64,000 nt of DNA, from positions 1 to 64,000 of IMG/VR virus record IMGVR_UViG_3300008952_000030. One strand, given 5' to 3'. Every line of letters starts with the position of its first letter. The stretch's first letter is position 1. Below are positions 8,139-16,714 of the stretch, piece after piece. Position numbers and translations under genes: made by a program. Under the pieces are notes generated by a model. It ran no database searches and was not told where the DNA came from. It worked only from the letters and a program-made list of their open reading frames with translations. This DNA comes from a virus.

Positions 8139-8320
8139 TTACCGTCTCTTTTTCTTCTTGTAAACTCTTTTTTAGCTGCCATTGGATTTCGAGCTGTCAT
8201 TTCAATGTCTTCCCTTAATTTTGATATTTGCTTAGATAACAAGTAAGGCAAAAACAAACAAAGAGAGGAATTAAATAGAGTAAAGCCAGTTATAAGATAT
8301 AATAGAGAGTCGCTACTCAT
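8135..8320 (-). CDS. Small membrane protein
   Basis: 61 residues. One long hydrophobic segment (residues 5-28, LLYLITGFTLFNSSLCLFLP) followed by a charged, helical and basic tail ending RRKRDGK. Overlaps both neighbours by a few bases. It resembles the N-in, single-span small proteins common in phages; function unknown. Confidence 0.55.
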   Translation of the reverse strand: MSSDSLLYLITGFTLFNSSLCLFLPYLLSKQISKLREDIEMTARNPMAAKKEFTRRKRDGK

Positions 8321-10775
8321 CGTTCACCTCCCATAAATTAAAGTCTGGATCCATAATATCTATTATTTCATACTTTCTGCTCTTTATTATGTTATCTTTT
8401 TCGTCTAATTCTGACTCTTTTTTAATTTTTGAAAAGAATTCTTCGGCTTCTTCATTCATGTGTTTTGCTGCCCTCGCAGTGTCGCAATCGTCATAACAAG
8501 CAGTCTGCTTCTTTGTGGAGGGATTAAGTACGGCACAGTCGCCCTTTTCGCCTGTTGTTTTCTTAGTGCAGCTTCTTTTAATGTATATTTCTTTAAGCTT
8601 TTCGAAAATATTGATATTCATTTTATTGGACTCCATTGTTAGGCGCATCAAATCATCTATTTCATCTGCATAGAATGGGTTTTCGGCACTTCTATCTCCC
8701 GCTATCTCTCCAATCTCCTTTAATATATTAAAAAGAGGAAGAAGAATTTGAGACTTGAACATGTTCATTGTAGGTATTTCTTCTTTTCTGTTTTTCCACT
8801 CCCCTATCGATATATCATTAACCCTTCTCATTCTCCGCTCAGCGTCGTGATTGGTTGACTTCCTGCCTAACTCAAGCAGATCTTTCGCAGCTTGCGGTAG
8901 GCTGTCCATAAATTCTTTCTGCGCGCTTATAACTTCAGCAGCTACTTCTTGTGCGGACTCTATTGCAGCAGCTGCAACTCTTTCATAATTTTCATCCAGA
9001 AATCGAACAACATCGACAATCATGTCTATCTCTTCTTGATTAGCTTCTGGGTTATCTATCCTTACCGACACTTTGGCAAAGATGGAGTTTTCATCAATTC
9101 GGACGCTATCGTAAAGGACGACTTGCAATGTTTCTGGTATAGTCAACTTTCTGACAACGCGAGGATCAGCTCCGTGAAGAGGCAACTCGAGCTGCTGCGC
9201 TAGGTAAGTCTGTATCGCTTGATTGAGTTCTTTTAATTTTTCAAACATTCTCTGATTAACTTCTTCGCTGACATATTTGCCACCAGCATATACAGCGAAA
9301 TGTTTAACTAAGAATGGACTAGTCTCTGTTATTATTAGATTTTCTTTGCTAGCAAATATTATCTCTTCTTCGCCGGCATACTCACTATAATCGGTGATAT
9401 TGAAATTCTTAAGCTTCTTTTGTAGTTCTTCAAGTGTTGCCTGGAACGTATCGAACGCTCCTTTGGCGATATAACCCTCTTCTGCCAAATGTTTGCTTAT
9501 GATTCGTTGCATCGTGCTGTATTGCTTGTCGTAATCCCAAATCTGGTGCAGAAAAGAGTCATACCCTTGTGGATCCGGTTCAAAACCATCAGTACTTGCT
9601 CTAATTTCGAATGTAACTTTCCCATTATAATCGGATATATCAATGTCTTCGTGATATATTTGAACTCTTTCGAATTTGCTTGATATCTCACGAGACAATT
9701 CACTCAAGTCTCGATAATTATCGGGGAACTCATATTCCCCTCCTTCAAAAATATCTTCATCGAACTCTACTGTGAATCCTCCACTAAACGACACATAATT
9801 GCCCTCACCATAGTCCTCGACTTCTGCACTGTAGTATCCATGTTTAATTTTTTCTTGATATTCGGCTTCTAGATTTGTGATTTCCGAATCCCAACTTCCT
9901 GTTGGATCTGGTGGATTGTCCAGGACGTTCATGTACCCATTCTGGATAATGTCTGCTGCTATTTCATCTATTGGTTCTTTCTCTTCCTCATCTAGCAATT
10001 CATAGTCCCACCTGGCCCCGAGCTTGTTCATCGTCACTGCATCGTAGACAGCGCTTTCACCGGGTTCATCATCTAATGCGTCGAAGACTTGCTGCAAATC
10101 TCCCTCCCTACTATAAACTAGTGCTAGCTTATGCATTTTATGATCAGCAGGAATGTTATCAAATCTCACCATCACAAACGCTTGGTAATCTGAAGTGTAT
10201 TGATCGAAGTAGTTTCTGGACTCAGTTGCTGATATGCACCATCTGGTATTTTTACCATAAAAACAAGAAGCCTCTTTTGTGAGTGGGCGAATCGCAAAAA
10301 TATCATTCTCGTCATATATGAGTTCTGAACCCTCCATTGCTCCTTCTTTTTCTCTCTTTCTTTTCTGGCTTTGCGACAAGCCCAAATCTCTCAACGCTGC
10401 GCGGAGTTCTTCCGGTTCATACTTATATATGTCCTTCTCTTTTAGTCTCTGATGGTGTTGCTGAAATTGTCCAATAATTTCCAACAAGACGTTGGCTATT
10501 TCGAAAACATCCCTATCATGAGGCGCGTTAGCGTGCCAGTGATTGTCTCCTTCAATATCATCTTTAAAATTTTGATGAAGCTCGCGAGCAAACCACATCA
10601 AATACTTTGACACCCCTTTGGGCCCAAAATCGTCATGAAGCGCTTTCTGTGCATATGCAATAAAACCAGCAAGATCCAACTGAGGGTATTTTGCCTTTAC
10701 GTCTTTGACACGTGCTTCAACAAGCAGCGCTGGATCCAGAAATTGTTTCCAAATTTTTTGAAAGGAATTAGACAC
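8313..10775 (-). CDS. Large uncharacterised phage protein with N-terminal W-x2-FL leader
   Basis: 820 residues, GTG start preceded by GAGG in the end of the upstream gene. N-terminus MSNSFQKIWKQFLDPALLVEA carries the W..FL leader shared with four neighbours, with an L-V-E site. Around residues 165-195 is FYGKNTRWCISATESRNYF; a G-[KE]-x-T-[RK]-W-C-[IT] motif recurs in large uncharacterised phage proteins. A central acidic region and a long helical C-terminal half follow. Near the end a Cys cluster (CTKKTTGEKGDC, ACYDDCDTA) may bind zinc. The leader suggests a virion or packaged protein. I cannot assign an enzyme class. Confidence 0.7.
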   Translation of the reverse strand: MSNSFQKIWKQFLDPALLVEARVKDVKAKYPQLDLAGFIAYAQKALHDDFGPKGVSKYLMWFARELHQNFKDDIEGDNHWHANAPHDRDVFEIANVLLEIIGQFQQHHQRLKEKDIYKYEPEELRAALRDLGLSQSQKRKREKEGAMEGSELIYDENDIFAIRPLTKEASCFYGKNTRWCISATESRNYFDQYTSDYQAFVMVRFDNIPADHKMHKLALVYSREGDLQQVFDALDDEPGESAVYDAVTMNKLGARWDYELLDEEEKEPIDEIAADIIQNGYMNVLDNPPDPTGSWDSEITNLEAEYQEKIKHGYYSAEVEDYGEGNYVSFSGGFTVEFDEDIFEGGEYEFPDNYRDLSELSREISSKFERVQIYHEDIDISDYNGKVTFEIRASTDGFEPDPQGYDSFLHQIWDYDKQYSTMQRIISKHLAEEGYIAKGAFDTFQATLEELQKKLKNFNITDYSEYAGEEEIIFASKENLIITETSPFLVKHFAVYAGGKYVSEEVNQRMFEKLKELNQAIQTYLAQQLELPLHGADPRVVRKLTIPETLQVVLYDSVRIDENSIFAKVSVRIDNPEANQEEIDMIVDVVRFLDENYERVAAAAIESAQEVAAEVISAQKEFMDSLPQAAKDLLELGRKSTNHDAERRMRRVNDISIGEWKNRKEEIPTMNMFKSQILLPLFNILKEIGEIAGDRSAENPFYADEIDDLMRLTMESNKMNINIFEKLKEIYIKRSCTKKTTGEKGDCAVLNPSTKKQTACYDDCDTARAAKHMNEEAEEFFSKIKKESELDEKDNIIKSRKYEIIDIMDPDFNLWEVNDE

Positions 10776-11084
10776 TTATCTCGCCTCTAAATCTACATCC
10801 GATATATCAACATCAAATTCTTCTAAAAGCCACTCACATAACGAGCCAAGATGATTTCCTTCTGCCTGAAATGCTACATCTGCCGCAAAATCTTCCGAAT
10901 CCAAAAAATTCGAAGGGCTCTTGAGTCCAATTAGTCGGGCAACTATCTCTGGGGCTATTTCCATAACCATTTGCTGCAATCTTGCAGTTCTCTCTTCTTC
11001 CCTCACCGCTGAGGCCGTCTCTGCTGGCGTGGGTGCATCCGGGTGATCCAAGTAATCATTCCAGTTTTCAAAAAGCTTCTTCAT
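10776..11084 (-). CDS. Small acidic protein with W-x2-YL leader
   Basis: 102 residues. Begins MKKLFENWNDYLDHPDAPTP, again an aromatic W..YL leader, but here without a clear [L/I]xE site. The rest is acidic and helical (ERTARLQQMVMEIAPEIVARL). ATGA overlap with the nuclease gene upstream. Function unknown; the leader and position suggest the same fate as the adjacent leader-bearing proteins. Confidence 0.55.
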   Translation of the reverse strand: MKKLFENWNDYLDHPDAPTPAETASAVREEERTARLQQMVMEIAPEIVARLIGLKSPSNFLDSEDFAADVAFQAEGNHLGSLCEWLLEEFDVDISDVDLEAR

Positions 11085-11422
11085 TCTTCATACTCCGTGG
11101 CAAGTCCTTCATTAATTAGTACCCGGTTAACGCTTTCCTTATGTTCTTTTACGAATATTTCCCCCAAACACCTGCCATACTTGCCATCGCCATGGGTGAC
11201 TAGCTCAAATTCATCGTTTGAGAGGGCGAGAATCGCCACTAGACGCTTCGAAGTCTCTTTTCCAGACTTAACCTCACTCTTATCCCTCGAGCGCGTCTCA
11301 GGGGCATTAATTCCCCATAATCGGATTCTTTTTCGCACAAAAATACCAAAACCTATGTCGATTTCCGCATCTATAGTGTCTCCGTCGACAACTCGGATTA
11401 ATTTTGCCTTATATTTAGCCAT
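11081..11422 (-). CDS. Staphylococcal nuclease-like (thermonuclease) protein
   Basis: 113 residues from ATG 11422, two bases after the upstream stop. SNase fold motifs are present: VVDGDT with acidic metal ligands, RIRLWGINAPET with the catalytic Arg, KYGRCLGEIF (family consensus DKYGR.L), and a C-terminal VNRVLINEGLATEY. SNases are Ca2+-dependent and cleave DNA and RNA. There is no signal peptide, so it acts in the cytoplasm or is packaged. Its place among leader-bearing cargo-type genes fits host-DNA degradation after injection, which is inference. Confidence 0.85.
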   Translation of the reverse strand: MAKYKAKLIRVVDGDTIDAEIDIGFGIFVRKRIRLWGINAPETRSRDKSEVKSGKETSKRLVAILALSNDEFELVTHGDGKYGRCLGEIFVKEHKESVNRVLINEGLATEYEE

Positions 11423-11424
11423 TT

Positions 11425-11760
11425 TTACTTTTTGAGTTGCCCTTTGAGGGTTTTCATTCTGGTTTCGTTGGATATCCACTTACTCAATCTGTTCGCAAGA
11501 CTCCCGAACTCTTCTGCGTCCGCCAATTGCTTAGCAGCGTTCCTAAATTCATAGCCTGGATAATATGAAAGCTCTCTGTCTTTGATTTCTTGCTCCATAT
11601 CCATTATTCTCATTGCCATATTCTGAATTTCTTGCAAATACTCGCGGAGGATAGCCAAGTCCCCCTTTTCAACCTCTACTTCGGAGCTATTATCGACGAC
11701 AGCTAGCTCATTTTCCTCTTTTAAGAGAAAGTTCTTCCATTTTTTCATCGAATCATCCAT
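11425..11760 (-). CDS. Small helical protein with W-x2-FL leader
   Basis: 111 residues. Starts MDDSMKKWKNFLLKEENE, with W..FL and an L-K-E site like its neighbours. The rest is a predicted helix bundle (ILREYLQEIQNMAMRIMDMEQ; LADAEEFGSLANRLSKW). A second in-frame ATG at 11748 is possible. It overlaps the nucleotidyltransferase gene upstream by eight bases. No recognised domain. Confidence 0.6.
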   Translation of the reverse strand: MDDSMKKWKNFLLKEENELAVVDNSSEVEVEKGDLAILREYLQEIQNMAMRIMDMEQEIKDRELSYYPGYEFRNAAKQLADAEEFGSLANRLSKWISNETRMKTLKGQLKK

Positions 11761-12589
11761 TTTTCATGTCTCCTTTACGAAATAGTTTCCAATTTTCAGA
11801 TATATTAACTTTTTTTGTTGGTTTTTGGCTTATCGACATCATCATATCGTATGAAGTTGTCCTTAAGGACATTAAGTCCTTTATCTCATCGTTGTTTCTT
11901 AACATTTTAAATGCCAAGTTCTCTGCAGAGTAGACTCCTTCGTCCTCAAGCCCTGCAATTCTCATGTTTTTTATTTTTTCCTTCAATTTCGACGCATGAT
12001 CATACACTTTTTTGTACTCTTTCTTTTGAAAGAGCTTTGAGAGTTGCATAATTTCAAGCGACAAGGCTTTATATTTTTTTTTCGTGGCATCAAAATCAAT
12101 ATCTATCTCTTCTCGAACCGGCATCTCGAGCCATTCTCCGCTTAACACCGAATGAACTCCATTAGAGAAGTGCTCCTCGTTAATATCTTGTATATATATT
12201 TCTACTTCGTGCCCAAATATTCGAATATTATGGCTATTGTTCCACTGAATTCTCTTGAGGGCGAAAAATTCTGACAAAATATCTTCAGTTTCGCCAATTT
12301 CATTAAAATCTACCAGCAAATGCAAGTCAATGTCGCTAGCATTGTGGTAGTTGTAGCTAGCTAGAGAGCCAGTAAACGTTATATCTTCAAAGTCTGGTAC
12401 ATTTGGCACGCTATCTTGGACAGAAGAGTAAAACTCTTGAGCTATTTCCACCAGTCTTTCGCGAGCTTCTTCATTTAGCTGCCCCCTATTCCAGAATTTG
12501 GAATTAAGTTTATCTTTTATGGTTAACTTTGAGCGATCGAAATCTTGTTCTGTAAGATACTTGCCCCATTTTCTGTTAAAATCAGTCAT
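11753..12589 (-). CDS. Pol-beta-superfamily nucleotidyltransferase with leader peptide
   Basis: 278 residues from ATG 12589, inside the end of the Fic-Nudix gene. The N-terminus MTDFNRKWGKYLTEQDF is a W..YL leader with an L-T-E site. GSLASYNYHNASDIDLHLLV (~residues 68-88) is the G-S...D-x-D signature of the DNA polymerase beta superfamily, which includes antitoxin MntA-like and tRNA or protein nucleotidyltransferases. The C-terminal half is helical. It probably transfers an NMP to a host molecule; substrate unknown. Next to Fic, a second nucleotidylating enzyme, it suggests a target-modification set. Confidence 0.75.
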   Translation of the reverse strand: MTDFNRKWGKYLTEQDFDRSKLTIKDKLNSKFWNRGQLNEEARERLVEIAQEFYSSVQDSVPNVPDFEDITFTGSLASYNYHNASDIDLHLLVDFNEIGETEDILSEFFALKRIQWNNSHNIRIFGHEVEIYIQDINEEHFSNGVHSVLSGEWLEMPVREEIDIDFDATKKKYKALSLEIMQLSKLFQKKEYKKVYDHASKLKEKIKNMRIAGLEDEGVYSAENLAFKMLRNNDEIKDLMSLRTTSYDMMMSISQKPTKKVNISENWKLFRKGDMKNG

Positions 12590-13571
12590 TTTCAAATATT
12601 TCCTGCGCTATTTTTTCGTATTTGTTGGGATTTTTAATATTCTTTACCTGTCTCATCTTGTGTTCTGAGTGTTCAGAGCTTAATTTTATCTTACCAATTG
12701 GCAATTCCGCCTTGTAGTACTTCTTGCTACCGACATCCTTCACTTTTTCAACGTTGTTTATCGACAGTCCAGTCTCTTCTTTCACCTCTCTTCGAAGTCC
12801 GTCCAAGATGTCTTCCCCTTCGTGCACGTGGCCACCAGGCAAGTCCCACTCTCCGGCATGTTTTTTAACATACGCCGTTCGTTTAAGAAACAAAACCTTC
12901 TGATCTTCGCCGACAAGAATCACTTTAGCCACTATTTTGCTGTCCTCTTTCGCTTCAGATAGAGTGCCTTTCCAGAACTGCCCATGAAAATGCCTGCCAG
13001 CTCTATCTAAATTCGCAAAGTATCCTTGTCCTATCATACTATTGACAACGCTGAAATTTAACCCTAGCATGCTAGCAAGGATTATCCTACCAGATCTGCC
13101 ATTGCCGTCGTCGAAGGGGTGTATTAATTCGTATACAGTGTGAGCTTGGAACTCTCTACCGCTCCAATCTTGACTAATCCACCAATCAAGAGCCTCTGGG
13201 ATATCTTCCGGATTAACGTATTTGGTACCGTGTTCAGATTGTGCACCTCCAGTTCTTAGCATACCAGGCGCCCCAGCATCTAAAGCTCCTGCTCCCATCG
13301 CTCTATGTACATGGAGTATATCAGAAATTTCCGATATTCCCCCTTTGGCTTGCTCTAAACCTGCTAGATGAGAGAATATATGAGGATTTTGTGTAACATA
13401 CCTAAGAGGATATCCCTGTTCTTTACCCTCTATCGCTTCAAGTACTTCTTCCGGAGAGACATCATACCCTTCTATTTTATTCGATTGTACGATAAAAGAG
13501 ACAAGCTCGCTGTTGCTAGCTTCGGACTCCTCTTTAACAAACTTTCGCCAACTTTCTAATATGAGTTTCAT
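12582..13571 (-). CDS. Fic AMP-transferase fused to a Nudix hydrolase
   Basis: 329 residues. HPFDDGNGRSGRI (~150-162) is the complete Fic catalytic motif, including the phosphate-binding GNGRxGR. S30-N-K-I-E34-G35 near the N-terminus matches the inhibitory helix [S/T]xxx E[G/N] of class II Fic proteins. From ~residue 210 a Nudix domain follows, and GGHVHEGEDILDGLRREVKE with EETGL matches G-x5-E-x7-REUxEExGU in full. Fic transfers AMP from ATP to Ser/Thr/Tyr of target proteins; Nudix enzymes hydrolyse nucleoside diphosphates linked to another group. The first residues, MKLILESWRKFVKEE, form a W..FV leader with V-K-E. The upstream ACTATTTAT box lies three bases before the ATG. Confidence 0.88.
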   Translation of the reverse strand: MKLILESWRKFVKEESEASNSELVSFIVQSNKIEGYDVSPEEVLEAIEGKEQGYPLRYVTQNPHIFSHLAGLEQAKGGISEISDILHVHRAMGAGALDAGAPGMLRTGGAQSEHGTKYVNPEDIPEALDWWISQDWSGREFQAHTVYELIHPFDDGNGRSGRIILASMLGLNFSVVNSMIGQGYFANLDRAGRHFHGQFWKGTLSEAKEDSKIVAKVILVGEDQKVLFLKRTAYVKKHAGEWDLPGGHVHEGEDILDGLRREVKEETGLSINNVEKVKDVGSKKYYKAELPIGKIKLSSEHSEHKMRQVKNIKNPNKYEKIAQEIFEND

Positions 13572-13585
13572 ACAATAAATAGTAT

Positions 13586-13759
13586 TTAAATATCTATTAT
13601 AATAACTCTTTTCTCTGGCTTCTTTTCAGTTTTCGGTTTCGGCACTGGAGGCGCCGGAGGCGGAGGACGAACACGTGGCTGCTTTCGTGGTGTTTCAGCT
13701 TCTTTCTTCTTTATCTTTTGCTTGATGCTGCGTATTAAAATATCAATGATGTCTATCAT
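13586..13759 (-). CDS. Short proline- and lysine-rich protein
   Basis: 57 residues. The first 20 (MIDIIDILIRSIKQKIKKKE) form a hydrophobic then basic helix reminiscent of the leader peptides. The middle is RVRPPPPAPPVPKPK, and the end is VIIIDI. ATG has GGAG just upstream. The proline stretch suggests a rigid spacer. Its final codons overlap the ACTATTTAT element before the Fic-Nudix gene by position only. Function unknown. Confidence 0.55.
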   Translation of the reverse strand: MIDIIDILIRSIKQKIKKKEAETPRKQPRVRPPPPAPPVPKPKTEKKPEKRVIIIDI

Positions 13760-13772
13760 GACTCCACCCCCC

Positions 13773-14090
13773 TTAGCAATCTATATTGTCTGTTATATAT
13801 CTACCATTTATCCAAGCTTGACAGTATGGGCCCACGTCATGTTTGACATTCTTAATTATCCACAAAACCTCATCAATCGCAGAAACTTGGATTACCAGTA
13901 TCTTGCTTTCCCACATTTCTTCTTCTGGTAAGACAAATCCCATTTTAGTCAACATTTCAACGTGCTTACCTGGATCGTGCATAACAACAATGTTTTCTCC
14001 TGGATGCATCATGTCTAACCAAGTTTGCACCAAATCATGCTGACTGACAGTGTAAGACATGTGCATTATATTATTTGATAGATCTATCAT
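13773..14090 (-). CDS. Hypothetical protein
   Basis: 105 residues from ATG 14090, eight bases after the upstream RNase H-like gene. Mixed alpha/beta with HPGENIVVMHDPGKHVEML, which reads like a beta strand, loop and helix of a Rossmann-type fold, but no diagnostic motif is present. Start chosen because earlier Met codons lie inside the neighbouring gene. Confidence 0.5.
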   Translation of the reverse strand: MIDLSNNIMHMSYTVSQHDLVQTWLDMMHPGENIVVMHDPGKHVEMLTKMGFVLPEEEMWESKILVIQVSAIDEVLWIIKNVKHDVGPYCQAWINGRYITDNIDC

Positions 14091-14097
14091 GATATCC

Positions 14098-14586
14098 TTA
14101 TTTAGAGTGTTTGTCTGCAACAGATTGAGCTGCCCAACTATCAGGTTTAACCTTACATTCAAAGCCTGCGCCGGTAACATACCCACTCAACATATCGGCA
14201 AAACTGGAAGTTGCAGCCTTTGCATGAAAAGGAGAGACGTCGATGTGAAGCTCTATGCTAGATGGCTCGAGCTTATGCGTATTCATAAAATATTCACCAA
14301 TCTCGACTGAGCGTCTCACTTCTTCGGTTATCCGATACACCAACACGTTAAACTTCTTTTTTGGAAGATACTCCTTGTGAAAGAAGTAGCGGCCGCCATT
14401 ACCATCTCCATAAAGACATATCGCTGTTGCAAAATTAACTTTGTTTTTAGATATAAAAGAGTCGGATCCAACAAAAAGTTTCCCACCGTCGGAAATACAA
14501 GACTTTACCTTCTTAACTATCTCTTCGAAAGTAATGCTGCGATCGGATCCGGTGTGCCATTTGAACTGTTCGAGGGCATGTAACAT
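14098..14586 (-). CDS. DUF458/YkuK-type RNase H-like protein
   Basis: 162 residues. LFVGSDSFISKNKVNFATAI (G-[ST]-D-S), ELHIDVSP and the closing KVKPDSWAAQSVADKHSK match the conserved strands and acidic residues of the YkuK (DUF458) family, which has an RNase H-like fold and no settled biochemical role. Length matches the family. It may be a nuclease acting on RNA-containing structures. It lies between helical leader-type genes. Confidence 0.7.
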   Translation of the reverse strand: MLHALEQFKWHTGSDRSITFEEIVKKVKSCISDGGKLFVGSDSFISKNKVNFATAICLYGDGNGGRYFFHKEYLPKKKFNVLVYRITEEVRRSVEIGEYFMNTHKLEPSSIELHIDVSPFHAKAATSSFADMLSGYVTGAGFECKVKPDSWAAQSVADKHSK

Positions 14587-14607
14587 ATGTGTTATATTAC
14601 ATTAATT

Positions 14608-14940
14608 TTAATCATTTTTAAATATCTTTTCGATATGAATCATGAGTATGTTTCGAACCTCAGAATCGTCTGTGATATCTTCCATCATATCTAGCAAGAA
14701 TTCTGAATTTTCTGCAGCTGCCAGAGTCATAGCTCTGAGCACAATATTGCGAAAATGTTCACTGTTTTCTTCTCGCTGGGGATTCAAGGAGTCCAAGACT
14801 TTTCCCCATGATATTTCACGTTCTGCTTCTTTTTCCACTGCATCATCAATATAAGAAGCAGAATCTGGAGTTTTAGCATTAGCCATATCATACATGGCTT
14901 CTTTTATAAGATATTTTAGCGTGTCCTTCGTTATGTTCAC
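14608..14940 (-). CDS. Helical protein with 'MKxTKxxLxxLIxE' leader
   Basis: 110 residues. Begins MNITKDTLKYLIKEAMYD; the I-K-E at residues 12-14 is an [L/I]xE site. The remainder is helical and acidic (NIVLRAMTLAAAENSEFLLD). A neighbour with the same leader lies directly upstream. No domain recognised. Confidence 0.6.
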   Translation of the reverse strand: MNITKDTLKYLIKEAMYDMANAKTPDSASYIDDAVEKEAEREISWGKVLDSLNPQREENSEHFRNIVLRAMTLAAAENSEFLLDMMEDITDDSEVRNILMIHIEKIFKND

Positions 14941-14955
14941 GATAATTGCTCCTGA

Positions 14956-15447
14956 CTACTTACGCTTGATTGTTTTAAGCTCTTGTTGCACCATCTTTTT
15001 AAGAATAGACGTGAAATCATTATTTTCAGCTAGAGCAGCTGGATCGATATCCTCTGGTGATGGCAAATCAGGTGCACCAACGGGCTCTTCCGGAACATCT
15101 ACTGCCGGCTCTTCAGCAGGGCCAGCGTCCTTTTCAGCTTTAGCTAGTCGGCTCTGGATAAGGGTGCGGAACGCCTGCAGCTCGTCTACAGTATCCAATC
15201 CGATGGCTTGCAATATGAGAGTGTATACATTTGCCTTTATTTGCGGAGACTTTTGACTCTCAATAGCGTCAGCGAGTGAATTGAGTATCTCACTTGCTCT
15301 GGGTATATTAAGAACTCTCTTGACTTCTCCTGGAAGTGAAGTAGACGCCATACCAACCACGTCAGGTGCTTCTTCCTCGCTCATATTAAAGCGATTTTCC
15401 AGCGTCTCTCTTATCATATTCTCAAGTGTTTTCTTGGTAATTTTCAT
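14956..15447 (-). CDS. Acidic helical protein with 'MKITKKTL' leader
   Basis: 163 residues. Leader MKITKKTLENMIRETLEN contains I-R-E. A helical middle (ILNSLADAIESQKSPQIKAN) is followed by a Pro/Glu-rich acidic linker (PAEEPAVDVPEEPVGAPD) and a helical basic end. AAGGAG precedes the ATG and an ACTAGTTAT box lies 32 bases upstream of it. This architecture fits an internal virion protein; no enzyme motif is seen. Confidence 0.65.
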   Translation of the reverse strand: MKITKKTLENMIRETLENRFNMSEEEAPDVVGMASTSLPGEVKRVLNIPRASEILNSLADAIESQKSPQIKANVYTLILQAIGLDTVDELQAFRTLIQSRLAKAEKDAGPAEEPAVDVPEEPVGAPDLPSPEDIDPAALAENNDFTSILKKMVQQELKTIKRK

Positions 15448-15518
15448 AGTACTATGAACTCCTTTTCAATATTGATATAATAACTAGTTTGTTTTTTTGT
15501 AATATTGAAGAAAATTGA

Positions 15519-15773
15519 TTATCGAAGGGACATGTCCTTTTTGGTGTCGCGAAGCTTGGGCATAAAATCTTTCTTTAATTTCAAAAGCCTTTGAAACTTA
15601 ACTTTCTGTCGAGCATCTACCCACAACACTTTTGGTTTTCGGACTTTGCCGTCGATAAGTAAATCATCGAAGTTGTAGAATTTTGTTTTGGTGCCTTCGT
15701 TTTGTGCAGACACAGGGATAGGCACGAAGGTGAGGATAAGTATAAGCGTTAATATATTAACGCCCCACTTCAT
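15519..15773 (-). CDS. Small secreted protein with signal peptide
   Basis: 84 residues. Classical signal peptide (residues 1-23, VNILTLILILTFVPIPVSAQ) with an A-x-A-like cleavage site (VSA/Q). The mature part is basic and helical (RQKVKFQRLLKLKKDFMPK). ATGA overlap with the gene upstream. An exported basic peptide encoded among virion-type genes is unexpected; function unknown. Confidence 0.6.
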   Translation of the reverse strand: MKWGVNILTLILILTFVPIPVSAQNEGTKTKFYNFDDLLIDGKVRKPKVLWVDARQKVKFQRLLKLKKDFMPKLRDTKKDMSLR

Positions 15774-16081
15774 ATCCTCGCTTTGCCTGACACAATGTCA
15801 TTAATAGATCCGCGACGAACATCAGCCAAAGCTGCATATAAATCAGATTCGAGCCTGTCGAGAGCTTCTTGACTAGGATCGAACTGATACAAGGCTTCCA
15901 AGATAGCATTAACCCCCAATTGAATTGCTTCAGCGGCGTCGTGGTGTGTTGAAAAGTCCTCTTCTGGCTCCCAACTAGTAGCCTCTTCGCCTTCCAAGTC
16001 TGAAAAGTCATCAGGTGTATACTCTTCCAATATTCGAGCTACTTCCTCCTGAATCATTTGAAATATTTTTTCTTTTTTCAT
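15770..16081 (-). CDS. Acidic protein with 'MKKEKIFQMIQEE' leader
   Basis: 103 residues. The leader MKKEKIFQMIQEEVARILEE contains I-Q-E at residues 10-12. An acidic linker (DDFSDLEGEEATSWEPEE) and a helical C-terminal half follow. ATG is coupled to the preceding stop by an ATGA overlap. Confidence 0.6.
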   Translation of the reverse strand: MKKEKIFQMIQEEVARILEEYTPDDFSDLEGEEATSWEPEEDFSTHHDAAEAIQLGVNAILEALYQFDPSQEALDRLESDLYAALADVRRGSINDIVSGKARI

Positions 16082-16239
16082 TTTTCTTCTCCAAGCTCTT
16101 CATGAAATGCAGCAAGTATCGCTGCGGTGATATCATCGATATGTTCTTCTTCAATTGATTCTTTCATTTCCCAAAAGTTTCGCAATGCTTCTGATGCTGT
16201 TAATTTATCTTTTTCAAGCTCAATACATATGATGCACAT
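16078..16239 (-). CDS. Small CxxC protein (MCIICIE type)
   Basis: 53 residues, beginning MCIICIELEKDKLTASEALR and continuing with an acidic helical stretch. The N-terminal C-x2-C and the KLTA.EA.RN pattern are shared by a very small protein family often seen in marine phages, to my knowledge of unknown function. GGAG precedes the ATG, and the stop overlaps the next start (ATGA). A single CxxC could bind zinc only as a dimer or with His partners. Confidence 0.65.
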   Translation of the reverse strand: MCIICIELEKDKLTASEALRNFWEMKESIEEEHIDDITAAILAAFHEELGEEK

Positions 16240-16240
16240 A

Positions 16241-16672
16241 TTATTCTCCTAGCCAGTCATGAAAGAAGTCCGTTTGCGCCCACTGTACAGCAGATCTGCC
16301 TTGCCCCCACGATGGCAATCCCCAATCTTTGTAATTCTCGAGGAAAGCAGAAGAACGCGGAGGCATGTTTGACGTCAAGATTCCAGTACTACCAAACCAC
16401 TTGCCGTGCACGAATTCACGCATGCGAAAGAACGCGGCGTTATCGGGACCCGAACCCCACTCCCCCTTTCGGACAACTTCATCAGCATGCTGCAGCATTT
16501 TCCGCATATCTGCGACAAACAGCTCAGCAATCTTTCGGGTAGTTTTATCAGCTAGCGCGAATTGATTACTGGGTCCGTTGAACCAGAAGTCCCGCCACAT
16601 GTCAGCAGCAGGAACATCAACACCAAGTTCTTCGCGGATAATTTTTTTAATATAGGAGGTTTTGAGTTTCAT
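16241..16672 (-). CDS. Protein with 'MKLKTSYIKKIIREE' leader
   Basis: 143 residues. Leader MKLKTSYIKKIIREELGVD carries I-R-E. The body is Trp/Phe-rich (DMWRDFWFNGPSNQFALADK; WGLPSWGQGRSAVQWAQTDF) and looks globular, unlike the acidic linkers of its neighbours. An ACTATTTAT box lies 23 bases upstream of the ATG. No family recognised. Confidence 0.6.
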   Translation of the reverse strand: MKLKTSYIKKIIREELGVDVPAADMWRDFWFNGPSNQFALADKTTRKIAELFVADMRKMLQHADEVVRKGEWGSGPDNAAFFRMREFVHGKWFGSTGILTSNMPPRSSAFLENYKDWGLPSWGQGRSAVQWAQTDFFHDWLGE

Positions 16673-16714
16673 ACATGGGTTCCTTAAGTTATGTTATAAA
16701 TAGTCACGAAAATC

